From Aspidiotus rigidus (lineage: Eukaryota; Arthropoda; Insecta; Hemiptera; Diaspididae), in NCBI GenBank assembly GCA_035079385.1, contig JAVHKY010000034.1, positions 6,386,001 to 6,450,000 of the forward strand: a stretch of DNA of 64,000 nt, given 5' to 3'. Shown here piece by piece: positions 55,541-64,000 of the stretch. Below the pieces are notes generated by a model. The model ran no database searches, was not told the DNA's origin, and saw nothing but the letters and a program-made list of their open reading frames with translations. The first letter of the stretch is position 1. The number at the start of each line of letters is the position of its first letter. The translations under genes were made by a program, and so were the position numbers.

Positions 55541-56265
55541 ATTTATTTCTTATTTATATAAATAAGAAAATTTTTATTAATACTTTGTATGTGTAATTAT
55601 TCATAAAATACCAAACTTTAAATTTATCATTACCTAATAAAATTCAATAGGTACATATTGCTTAGCATTTTCAATCAATAAATTAATGAATGATACAGAT
55701 TTTTCATCTCTTGAATCATTCATGACCCCCCCACGCCAAGCACAAAGATATATACTACACGCCATTTTCCTGATTTCGTAACTTCAAATTTATTACGCAT
55801 AAACCTTCTCCTAGGCAAGCTAAAGCAATGGAAACAAATTCCGAATTTGTAGCTGAAATAGGAATAAAGTTAAATGGATTTGCGATTTTGCAACTTCTCT
55901 TTATATAATAGATTAGTGGTATAAAATTATTTATTCAAATTAAATAAGATTAATCTATTAGTAAATAGGCCTATGTAGGAAAATAAAGTATTCACCATTG
56001 TACCCTTAGGTCTTCAAACTTCTTTAGAGTTATCAAACAATTAGATAGCTTTGGCCTCAAGATTTTCCAATAGTTTTCTCTCACAGCAACCTGTTTGCTT
56101 TTGTTTGACTGCTAACGGTCTGGATTAGTGCAGTACATGGGATATATGTGCCCCATTGCTATCTTGTACCAAGCAATTTTATAATCACAATGAGCTTTTT
56201 TTTCTCTTTCTGTCTAGTGACAGCTTTTACCTGAGAAGAAAATTTCCCATTACTTTCTTAAACGA
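55541..56265. other. No recognisable gene
   Basis: AT-rich, unique-looking. Nothing is called. Confidence 0.45.
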
Positions 56266-56668
56266 AGTAATTTTATGATTAAAAATGTTGTTTTTTTTTT
56301 TTTAGTGGTAGCTCTACAAAATATCCACCCCCCCCCCATTGCAAAATCATACTTACGCCCCTGGTCTCCTGGTCTGGATTCTCAAATTGCAGTGGCTATC
56401 TTTTTGTCAACAAGGAACTTCTTCCTAGGAGGGGGGAGGTGTTTCGTTTTAAAAATTGTGGCGTAAACGATATAATTTTATGATTACAAATAAGCTTTTT
56501 TTTTTTTTTAGTGGGTAGTTCTACATAAGAAAAAAATATCCACCCCCCCACTGCAAAATCATACTTACGCCCCTGGTCTCTGGATTCTCAAATTGCAGTG
56601 GCTATCTGTTTGTCAACAAGGAACCTCTTCCTAGGAGGGGGGAGGTGTTCCGTTTTAAAAATTCTGGC
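56266..56668. repeat. 0.2-kb tandem duplication
   Basis: TTTTATGATTA, a T-run, ATATCCACCCCCCC, CAAAATCATACTTACGCCCC, TGGATTCTCAAATTGCAGTG and TCTTCCTAGGAGGGGGGAGG occur in this order at 56269-56460 and again at 56474-56665. The copies differ by small indels. Frames inside are translation of the repeat. Confidence 0.9.
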
Positions 56669-57010
56669 GTCCCAAATTTTCCAAGTCCCATCTATCATAA
56701 ATACCTCGGTGGTCGGTGTGTACAGCCTGAAAGGCAGCCCCTCCGAGTAACTAGATATGCAATGTGCCATACACCAATTGACCTAGTCCCTTCAAGAAGC
56801 CAGATATGCAACGCTTCAAACACCATCAGACTCAGAATTTCCTTCTTCAGTATTTTTCCAAGTCCCTTCCTATTATTTATTGCTCAAAAGTCCGGGCCTG
56901 CAACGTGACAATTTGATGACGTTATTTTCAGATCCCACGTGCTCCATACAACAGGTTCCCTGCCACTCCTCGTTCAACTCTGTTGAAGAACCCGAGAGTG
57001 TTTTTTGAGG
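56669..57010. repeat. Dispersed modules
   Basis: CCAAATTTTCCAAGTCCCAT (satellite family), AGATATGCAATG and CAGATATGCAACGCTTCAAA segments (also near 12360), a GATCCCACGTGCTCC stretch and an ACAGGTTCCCTGCC module with CTCGTTCAACTCTGTTGAAG. The same order as at 50435-50500. Confidence 0.65.
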
Positions 57011-59109
57011 CCTCTCGCTTATGAAGGTTTACAATTCCCTTTCCATCAATGAAATTTTTGTATGTCCCGTCGGCTTACGTACAAGATAATTCAAAAGTTG
57101 GAAAATTTTCCGGCGAACTGACGTTCGAAGTACGAAACTTTTTAAAAGCCTGTGCTTCACATTGCACATTGCCTACTTACCTTTTTCCTGATGATGAAAC
57201 TTTGCACTTTTGAAATCTTAGAACGTATACCTAAATCCGAGACTCTTCTTTGCCAGTAGAAAGTTGATGTAAGTTGTGCTATGCAAGACAGACAATGTAT
57301 AGTCATGAATATTCCTCAACAAATTGCTTGTCAATTACGTGAAAGAGAAGAAACTCGAACTTAAGAGTAGCGAGGTTAAGTTACAGAGGTCTTTCCAATC
57401 GTCTACTATCGTACATGAAAATTATACTTCGAATATAAGATCGAATTTCCCATTCATATCTCTTTATAGTCACAGTCACATCTTCTAGAGTGCAGCATCA
57501 ACTCGTGGCTGATTCGATTGGCGAAATAATACGGTGAGACAGCGTAAATTTTTACCGGAGGAGCATCACGCTCAAATGCGGTGGAAAAGACACGTCGATG
57601 AATATTTTTAATAATGTGGAAAGAAATCGCTTCATCATAGACTGCGTTAATATTCTGTTTGGACGGCCTGCACGCCGGAACGCTCCGGAATACGAACGCG
57701 TTCAGTTTCCTTCTCGACGAAAAACGCTCTTTCACATCGTTGCATCGCTGCGTCTCCGAAAACTAGACTCGATATACGTTCGATTCGTAATTTCTGAATC
57801 TCAATTCTCGACGCGCCAAAGTTTCGCGTTCATGGATGAGAAATCGCGACAAACGTATCCAAATCTAAAACGTATAGAAGAGAAACGTGAAGCGATGTAA
57901 CTCATCTCGTTACGACTGCGGGAAAAATAAATGTATTTCGGAGCAATATTCGGAATGTAAAGTTGGTATTTTTTTTTTCTCTCGTCTCGTTTCCCTACAT
58001 CTTTTAAAGAAAGCTAAACTCTCAAGTGTTCGCTATAGCAGATCTTCGCGTTCAATGTCACGAACAAATGCCATTATATAGGTGCGCTCCAACGAGGAAA
58101 AAGAAGCAATAAAAGCCCTTGGAGCGATTGTTTTACAGGAAACATTCAATAGTATCGAACAAAACTCCAGCTATAATTTTTTCTCCTATACCTACTCCTT
58201 TTAGAAGAAAGAGAGCGAGTATCTAAAAAGCGCGACTATCTCATTCATCATAAGGATATACGAAACCGTTAGGTACTGGGAGGCTCGCCGGTGCATAAAT
58301 TACGAGTCAATTTTTTCGTATACACCTATTCACGGGTACGTTTTATCTTTTCTCTTCGTTTTTGGAGACGGCCTCTTATTCTAAGATACCCACTCGCGTA
58401 GCTATATATACACATATCAAATGGTTGAATGGCTCGCAGTTTTTCGAATACTGGGAAAGGTTCTTGTGCTTCAGTGTACAATGGTACGAAATTTACTTTT
58501 ATATAATATCGTCAATATAATATAAGCCGGCAGTATGTTTCTTTAAGTGGGGATATTTTAGATTTTTTCAAAATTCATCGTCGAATATTGATTACGTAGT
58601 TTTTATTTTATACATTCTGAATAGCTTACGGCACCGTGCCGTTCTCATTTTTCTCGAACATTATTTCTCCACGTGTGCTGCGTTCGGTTTTATGGTTTTC
58701 CATTCTTCAAACGCACGCAAATTTTCGTCACTACGACTCGCATATTTACGTAATATTACACCAGTTGCTTACGTTTTACTCGCCATCGGGGAAACATCTT
58801 TCCTCCCCTAATACGTAAATCATCGAACTTTAAAGCTGAATGTTGAAGATAAGGTGGTTTAAAAATCTATTCAGAACAGCAAATTATGTATTATAAGAAA
58901 CCAACTAGAGCTAATGTATTAATAGCTTGACGTAGTTTTTTCTATGAATGAATTTGAAATCGTAAACATACATGTATTTTACTTGAATACATTATGCGAA
59001 TACGTACGTATATTTTTTTCCTCTCGCTTGAACGAAATGCGCGTAAGACGCGAATATCAGAAATCTACCCCCAATCCTATCTAAGTACTCATCTCAAACC
59101 TACCGTTGA
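57011..59109. other. Unrecognised, CpG-rich unique-looking sequence
   Basis: A 100-aa plus frame (57598-57900) and a 93-aa minus frame (57454-57735) overlap antisense; neither has a recognisable motif. The remaining sequence shows no repeats. It could be intergenic, intronic or regulatory. Confidence 0.4.
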
Positions 59110-59818
59110 GCCACGTCGAGTCCAAAAGGACTCGTTATGATGACGAAAAGTCGTCGATTTTAAGTCAATTTAGTTCCGCCCATGTCGACCGCGAATCGAC
59201 TTCTCGGAATCGACCACTTTCTTTTTACTATCGAGTCACCGACGACTTTGATATTGAATCGATTCCAGGTATTATAGATTGATTTCGACCCAAAATTGAC
59301 GTCGACTTTAAGTCGATTCCTTCAAATTTTTTGTAGAACTAAAATCGAATGCTCCGCTGCGTCGATTTGTAGTTTTCTGGTAATGTGCTCTAGTCGACTT
59401 CAAATCGACCTGAGATGGACGTCGATTTCAGATCGATTCGAAGTCAATTACCAGCTTATATTTTGCAAGCGCTGAATATCCAATATTTCTTTATCGACGT
59501 AAGAATTGAGGTCATTTTCAAAATTTGGAGAGGTATGACCCAAAATCGACTATAGGTCGACGTTTCAAGTAAGTTGAAAGATGTCGACTCAATATCGACT
59601 CCAGTTGGTCGTCAATCTGAAGTCGACTAGCGTACGTTTCCAGAAAACTACAAAGTTGACTTCAAATCGACGTAACAGAGCAGTCAAGTTTAGGTTAATA
59701 AAAGGAATTTGAAGAAGTTGACCTTCAATTGCTGTCGATCCTTATAGTCGACATGAATCTAATATCGGGAGTCGACTCAATCTTAACGTTGATAATGAGT
59801 CGACTAAAAGTAAACTGC
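59110..59818. repeat. TCGA-rich cryptic repeat block, second
   Basis: TCGA, GTCGACT and GACGTCGA words recur as in 1-711. It is followed directly by PLE coding sequence. The two blocks are not obviously collinear with each other. Confidence 0.55.
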
Positions 59819-59960
59819 CTCAAGACATCGGTATCCCCATCGGAACACCTTTAGGGTCACTCATTTAGGAAGTATTTCTGGATAGATTAGAATAGAAAAT
59901 TTTTAGTTTTAATCATCCCTTCTCAAATATGTTGTCCTTTGGCAAAGATATGTTGATGAC
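59819..59960 (+). pseudogene. Penelope-like RT motifs B and C, fragment
   Basis: The plus strand reads IGIPIGTPLGSLI, stop, EVFLDRLE, stop, KIFSFNHPF, and in a shifted frame RYVDDG at 59947. These are PLE RT motif B (GIPIGxPLGxxIxEVFxxxLE) and the catalytic motif C (YVDD), the only motif C in the window. Stops and a frameshift make it nonfunctional. It is cut at the left by the TCGA-rich block and at the right by a non-LTR insertion. Confidence 0.8.
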
Positions 59961-60340
59961 GGTTTTTTTTTTTTTTTTATTTCATTTAACGAGCTTTTAG
60001 CTGCACAAAGGCTATTCGCTCGAATTTTACAAGATAGATTTAATTACTAATGTTTGAATTTAAAGTAAAGTAAAAAAGGGCTATTGTTATTCTAATCATA
60101 GTTCAATATAATTTAAAAGGAAAATTTTGGCTATTATATCAAATTTTTTTTTTAATATGACTGGAAAAAAGTAGGTGTTTGGAGGAAGAGGGATATCATG
60201 TCTAAGTTATTTTTTAGTGCTTCCCATATAGGAGGATGGGATATTAAGGGAAGACCGGAGGGGGCTAGATTTGAATAGGTGAAGAAGTGTTCTACTAGTA
60301 GAGGTTCCTCTTTACAATAAGAGCATGATGAGGGTGATAG
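59961..60340 (-). mobile_element. 5'-truncated I-type non-LTR insertion inside the PLE
   Basis: On the minus strand the insert begins near 60340 with codons LLSPSSCSYCKEEPLLVEHF, FTYSNLAPSGLPLISHPPIW and EALKNNLDMISLFLQTPT. This is the CxxC...H finger and C-terminus of a non-LTR ORF2. A 3' UTR with a CGAGCGAATAGCC hairpin and a poly-A-like end (T-run at 59963-59979) follows. The PLE frame continues on its other side with CDEPGALVQDFFEHFN, so the insertion split the PLE just after YVDDG. Confidence 0.75.
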
Positions 60341-60559
60341 GAGATTGTGTCTGCGATGAGCCTGGTGCCCTAGTACAAGACTTCTTTGAACACTTCAACA
60401 GTCTCTCCCTTCCATCGAGTTCACTATTGAATACAGTGGCATTGAGGTCAACTTCGTCGACCTTCAGATCACTATTAAGCAATTCACCATCGAAATTGAC
60501 CGTAAGCTCAACCTATTGATATGATCATGCATTGGACATCGTTTTGCCCATTATCCAAT
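60341..60559 (+). pseudogene. Penelope-like RT, region after motif C
   Basis: The plus strand reads CDEPGALVQDFFEHFNSL, then in a shifted frame PSIEFTIEYSGIEVNFVDLQ and ITIKQFTIEIDRKLNLLI, stop. This corresponds to the IxFTxExExxxxInFLDLxI segment that follows YVDD in PLE RTs. It is separated from its neighbours by the non-LTR insert on the left and a MITE on the right. Confidence 0.75.
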
Positions 60560-61030
60560 AAGCGGGCGTCCATAAATTACGTGAGGCGATTTTTGTGATT
60601 TTTCGACCCCTCCTCCCCCTTGGTGAGATATCGTGAGATTCGCCTTGACCCCCTTCGCCCCCCTCTTATCTCGCGTGTGATTTTCCGAAATGTGTATTTT
60701 TGCTTTAAATACACAATAGCCCCAGAGTAGCTTCAAAGCTTGTAAAATAAAAAAAATGAATAAAAAAAAAAAGTTTATCTGTGCTTAATCGCGTTTATCT
60801 ATTGAAAAAACGTAATTTTCTTGATCACATTTTATACCTATTCAAAAAGGACTAGTTTTTATTAAATTTAAGCCAGTTTAGCAATATTGTAGAATATATT
60901 TGTGTGAGAAAAAAATTCCGTGAGATCTGTCGGCACCTCCTCCCCCTCACGTGAGTATTGGTGAGACTTGGCTGGACCCCCTTTCCCCTCCCCTCCAAAA
61001 AATGCGTCACGTACTTTATGGATGCCCCCT
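60560..61030. mobile_element. 0.47-kb MITE inserted in the PLE
   Basis: The left end AGCGGGCGTCCATAAATTAC and the complement of the right end (AGGGGGCATCCATAAAGTAC) match at 17 of 20 positions and share GTGA next. CCTCCCCC-rich subterminal segments are found at both sides. AAT flanks both ends, a possible target duplication. The PLE sequence CATTATCCAAT continues as GTTCAAAAACTGG on the other side. The superfamily is not determined. Confidence 0.8.
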
Positions 61031-61246
61031 AATGTTCAAAAACTGGTCTCAAACCCGCTTTCTCTTCCCAATTTCGAAAAGGAATTCACCACTGTCCAGC
61101 GCATTGCTAAAGTGAACCAGACAAACCTTGACATCGTATTCCTTGCCAGGAGAAAATTATCAAAAATATACTCCAATCCAACATTGCATTGGGTCCTCCT
61201 GAGGAAAGGAAAAAGAGAAAGAAAAAACAAAAATGTTTTGGTATAG
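61031..61246 (+). pseudogene. PLE linker after the RT domain
   Basis: The frame reads VQKLVSNPLSLPNFEKEFTT, then VQRIAKVNQTNLDIVFLARR and KLSKIYSNPTLHWVL. This resembles the end of the PLE RT thumb and the linker (FxKExxxIxxIAxxNxxxxxxVxxxxxK). The frame ends at 61246 in a Lys/Arg-rich run. Beyond it the PLE is broken by dispersed repeats. Confidence 0.6.
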
Positions 61247-61249
61247 CCA

Positions 61250-61640
61250 AACAGATAAAAATTATTTTTCATATCTCTTATATTTTATTACTCGCTACTC
61301 TCGTTCGCCTCCTGTCTTGGTTTAGCATACGAGTAAGTCTGATATAAAATATTTTGGAATATCGCCTTTCGTACTCGCGAATTTTCAAATAGAGATACGG
61401 TGAGACAAAAGTCATGAAACATATCTACATTTTGAGCTATCAGCTTTCATGGGGCTCACTCGCTCCGCTCGTTCGCCCCCTTTCTTGGTGTCGTATAAGA
61501 ATGGTATGAGAAATATTTTGAGCTTACGGGGTAGACATTTGCACGCGCACGCTCCGTCTTGACGGGGGGGGGGGGGGTACTCGCGAATTTTCAAATAGAG
61601 GTAGGGTGAGACAAACGACATGAAACATGTCAAAATCTGT
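61250..61640. repeat. Dispersed repeats with CGCTCCGCTCGTTCGCC modules
   Basis: GGCTCACTCGCTCCGCTCGT, TACTCGCGAATTTTCAAATA and GTGAGACAAACGACATGAAA are shared with 10570-11130 and 13540-14280. Includes a G11 run at 61563. Confidence 0.7.
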
Positions 61641-61659
61641 CCCTCTCTCTATACACCTC

Positions 61660-62030
61660 TCCGCAGCTCCGGTACCGCTGAAATTCTTAAGAGTGTTAAT
61701 CTGAGGCCAGTTTATTACTCTTACCTCCAAATTGGTAGGTTATTGTCTATTGGGAAAGACACGTTTGCCGTCCCCCTTATCTATACCTCCTATGACACCT
61801 CGCTGTATCTTATTGTGCCCCCAGGCTGCGTACCAATGACCATGTCAGCGGCTATTCCATCAACAACCCTACAAAAAGTCAGTTCGTAAAACATCTTTTG
61901 GAAAACAACCACCTTGGAGATAATGAAGAAATACTCCTCCACAAAAATAAATATAGATGAAAACTCGGTCTAGAAGAAATAGAAATCACTTGCTACGGCT
62001 TACATCATGCAAAACCGGGTTGTGCATGCT
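61660..62030 (+). pseudogene. Possible PLE endonuclease-region remnant
   Basis: Plus frames give SVNLRPVYYSYLQIGRLLSI, and later KSQFVKHLLENNHLGDNEEI, LLHKNKYR, stop, KLGLEEIEI. The HLLExNH ... LLHK ... KLxLEEIEI spacing resembles the C-terminal half of PLE GIY-YIG domains, of a subfamily different from the copy at 21185-21754. The GIY and YIG strands cannot be read, so this is tentative. Confidence 0.35.
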
Positions 62031-62540
62031 GACCAGTTGGTAACAGAGGTTTTTTCAATCTCCTTCTCGTACAGAGAGACGGAACTCATAATAATTTTCG
62101 ACCAAAAATCGACTTCAAGTGTCGACAATTTGACATGGTTCATCGGGCATACTTTCCCCCTCGGTTAACCCCTATTTCTTACTACCGTCTTGGTGTTATT
62201 GAAATTCCCATAACAGCTAACTTCGAGTACAAACAACATGTCAACAAAATGAACTCTTGCCTCCTACCTTTCTTTATCACACGAAAGGTGCCAACCTAGA
62301 CACAGAACTGGATAATTATGTTGTCTCTATTGTAGGTAATATATCAGAAACCCCGCTTCCATATTCACTGACGAATTTACCGCTACATTCACCTTCTCTC
62401 TTCCCCGGAAATTCCGCATGCTGTCTGATTCTATCACAACCTCGCTTGCTAGACAAGACCCTCATTCTACCAGTCCTACCATCCAATAGATCTTCATCCT
62501 CATACACTTTCATCAAACTCTTCCTCGTCCTGCATCTGTT
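62031..62540. other. Unrecognised, possibly decayed retroelement
   Basis: Frames such as 62257-62622 (121 aa) have no known motif. TCGAC words occur at 62095-62135. Nothing firm can be called. Confidence 0.35.
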
Positions 62541-62621
62541 AACAGGGAACCTGTTTTATGGGGGGCTATTTGAGAAATCTGGCGTCCGCCGTCCGCCGTC
62601 CGCCGTCCAGCGAAAAACTTA
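62541..62621 (+). repeat. Leader of the 45-bp array with (GTCCGCC)n
   Basis: CAGGGAACCTGTTTTATG at 62542 is the inverse of CATAAAACAGGTTCCCTG at 63915-63932, so the array is bracketed by an 18-bp inverted pair. A (GTCCGCC)3-4 run lies at about 62583-62610, followed by CCAGCGAAAAACTTAG. Confidence 0.7.
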
Positions 62622-63790
62622 GAAAAATTTCGACCCTCGAGCCATATCGACTCTCGAGCTATATATGATAGAAGGGGGACTTGGAAAAATTTCGACTCTC
62701 GAGCCATATATGATAGGGGGGGGACTTAGAAAAATTTCGACTCTCGAGCCATATATGATAGGAGGGGGACTTAGAAAAATTTCGACCCTCGAGCCATGTA
62801 TGATAGGAGAGGAACTTAGAAAAATTTCGACTCTCGAGCCATATATGATAGGAGAGGGACTTAGAAAAATTTCGACTCTCGAGCTATATATGATAGAAGG
62901 GGGACTTGGAAAAATTTCGACTCTCGAGCTATATATCATAGAAGGGGGACTTGGAGAAATTTCGACTCTCGAGCCATATATGATAGGAGGGGGACTTAGA
63001 AAAATTTCGACCCTCGAGCCATGTATGATAGGAGAGGAACTTGGAAAAATTTCGACTCTCGAGCCATATATGATAGGAGAGGGACTTAGAAAAATTTCGA
63101 CCCTCGAGCCATGTATGATAGGAGAGGAACTTAGAAAAATTTCGACTCTCGAGCCATATATGATAGGAGAGGGACTTAGAAAAATTTCGACTCTCGAGCT
63201 ATATATGATAGAAGGGGGACTTGGAAAAATTTCGACTCTCGAGCTATATATCATAGAAGGGGGACTTGGAGAAATTTCGACTCTCGAGCCATATATGATA
63301 GGAGGGGGACTTAGAAAAATTTCGACCCTCGAGCCATGTATGATAGGAGAGGAACTTGGAAAAATTTCGACTCTCGAGCCATATATGATAGGAGAGGGAC
63401 TTAGAAAAATTTCGACCCTCGAGCCATGTATGATAGGAGAGGAACTTGGAAAAATTTCGACTCTCGAGCCATATATGATAGGAGAGGGACTTAGAAAAAT
63501 TTCGACTCTCGAGCTATATATGATAGAAGGGGGACTTGGAAAAATTTCGACTCTCGAGCTATACTGTATATCATAGAAGGGGGACTTGGAGAAATTTCGA
63601 CTCTCGAGCCATATATGATAGGAGAGGGACTTGGAAAAATTTCGACTCTCGAGCTATATATGATAGAAGGGGGACTTGGAAAAATTTCGACTCTCGAGCC
63701 ATATATGATAGAAGGGGGACTTAGAAAAATTTCGACTCTCGAGCCATATATGATAGGAGGGGGAGTTAGAAAAATTTCGTCTCTCGAGCG
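62622..63790 (+). repeat. 45-bp minisatellite, about 25 units, 315-bp higher-order repeat
   Basis: The unit is AAAAATTTCG + ACTCTCGAGCCATATATGAT + AGGAGGGGGACTTAG. Variant units (AGCTATATATGATAGAAGG, AGCTATATATCATAGAAGG, AGCCATGTATGATAGGAGA) recur in the same order with a spacing of exactly 315 bases (62881, 63196, 63511), i.e. seven units. Because 45 is a multiple of three and units lack stops, frames stay open on both strands (303 aa plus, 211 aa minus: KISTLEPYMIGGGLR and SRVEIFLSPSPIIYG repeats). I regard these frames as a by-product, not genes, since there is no start context, non-repeat flank or family match. Confidence 0.95.
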
Positions 63791-64000
63791 AGAAAAATTT
63801 AGATTCTCAAACTATATTATGATAGGCTTATAGTAGGTCTAGGCCTTCTTTATACTATCTTTATCTAGGTCTAGGCTTCCTTGAATTTTCAATACCAAAT
63901 CCCATTCGACTCATAAAACAGGTTCCCTGCGTTCCTCGTTTGACTTCGTTAAGGAAGCCGTCGTTTTATTGTCTATAATTGGACTTTGCCGCAAAACAGT
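63791..64000. repeat. Dispersed modules at window end
   Basis: CTATATTATGATAGGCTTAT and TAGTAGGTCTAGGC-type words of the 42.7-46.1 kb family, then AAACAGGTTCCCTGCGTTCC and TCGTTTGACTTCGTTAAGGA. The feature continues past the window. Confidence 0.6.

Noticed and set aside
62665..63576. 303-aa plus-strand and 211-aa minus-strand frames as repeat proteins
   Set aside because: They are generated by a stop-free 45-bp tandem unit on both strands, without non-repeat flanks, a start context or a family match.
62622..63790. CRISPR array
   Set aside because: The units are contiguous with no unique spacers and the context is eukaryotic; it is a minisatellite.

Overview
This window looks like repeat-dominated nuclear DNA from an invertebrate, most likely an arthropod and possibly an insect. 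The evidence is AT-rich, intron-like sequence with long microsatellites and no bacterial-style gene layout. There are decayed R1/I-type non-LTR retrotransposons, Penelope-like elements (PLEs) with a GIY-YIG endonuclease, a Ty3/gypsy-type gag with an N-terminal SAP motif, hAT-type MITEs with perfect 8-bp target duplications, and several foldback elements and satellites. The species cannot be named from the sequence. I see no rRNA, tRNA, CRISPR array or intact host gene. Three short stretches look like exons of unrecognised host genes: 39814-39951 and 53455-53555 on the plus strand, which are splice-phase compatible with each other, and 29576-29799 on the minus strand.

Layout: 1-1441 is TCGA-rich repeat, an R1-type remnant and two head-to-head PLE fragments. 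3700-5633 is a 0.97-kb tandem duplication. 5.6-10.6 kb is mostly unrecognised. 10.6-14.3 kb is dispersed repeats, TAAA microsatellites and two hammerhead-like motifs. 14.7 kb holds a non-LTR 3' end. 17.6-22.1 kb is a retroelement nest: a rearranged PLE (minus), a gypsy-type gag/protease fragment (plus), a PLE endonuclease inserted in the protease, and a non-LTR RT piece. 24.5-27.3 kb is a decayed satellite field holding a near-palindromic element. 29.6-32.3 kb is a candidate exon, an R1-type pol remnant split by a hAT MITE, a PLE RT piece and a 104-bp minisatellite. 34.1-39.1 kb is two copies of an AT-rich repeat, one with a foldback insertion. 42.2-46.1 kb is an R1-type remnant and a large degenerate tandem array. 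48.7-52.1 kb is a 3.3-kb inverted-repeat element carrying a nested TIR element. 52.3 kb is a hAT MITE. 54.8-56.7 kb is a non-LTR 3' end, a TTTA tract and a 0.2-kb tandem duplication. 59.1-62.0 kb is TCGA-rich repeat followed by a PLE interrupted by two insertions. 62.6-63.8 kb is a 45-bp minisatellite with a 315-bp higher-order period, open in frame on both strands.

The most interesting signals are three 38-43 nt motifs with hammerhead-ribozyme architecture, two in clear PLE terminal context. Next are dispersed repeats that repeatedly carry a nuclear-receptor-type half-site (TCAAGGTCA) beside a CRE palindrome (TGACGTCA), and the nested foldback elements. All element classifications rest on motifs read by eye; no database search was possible.
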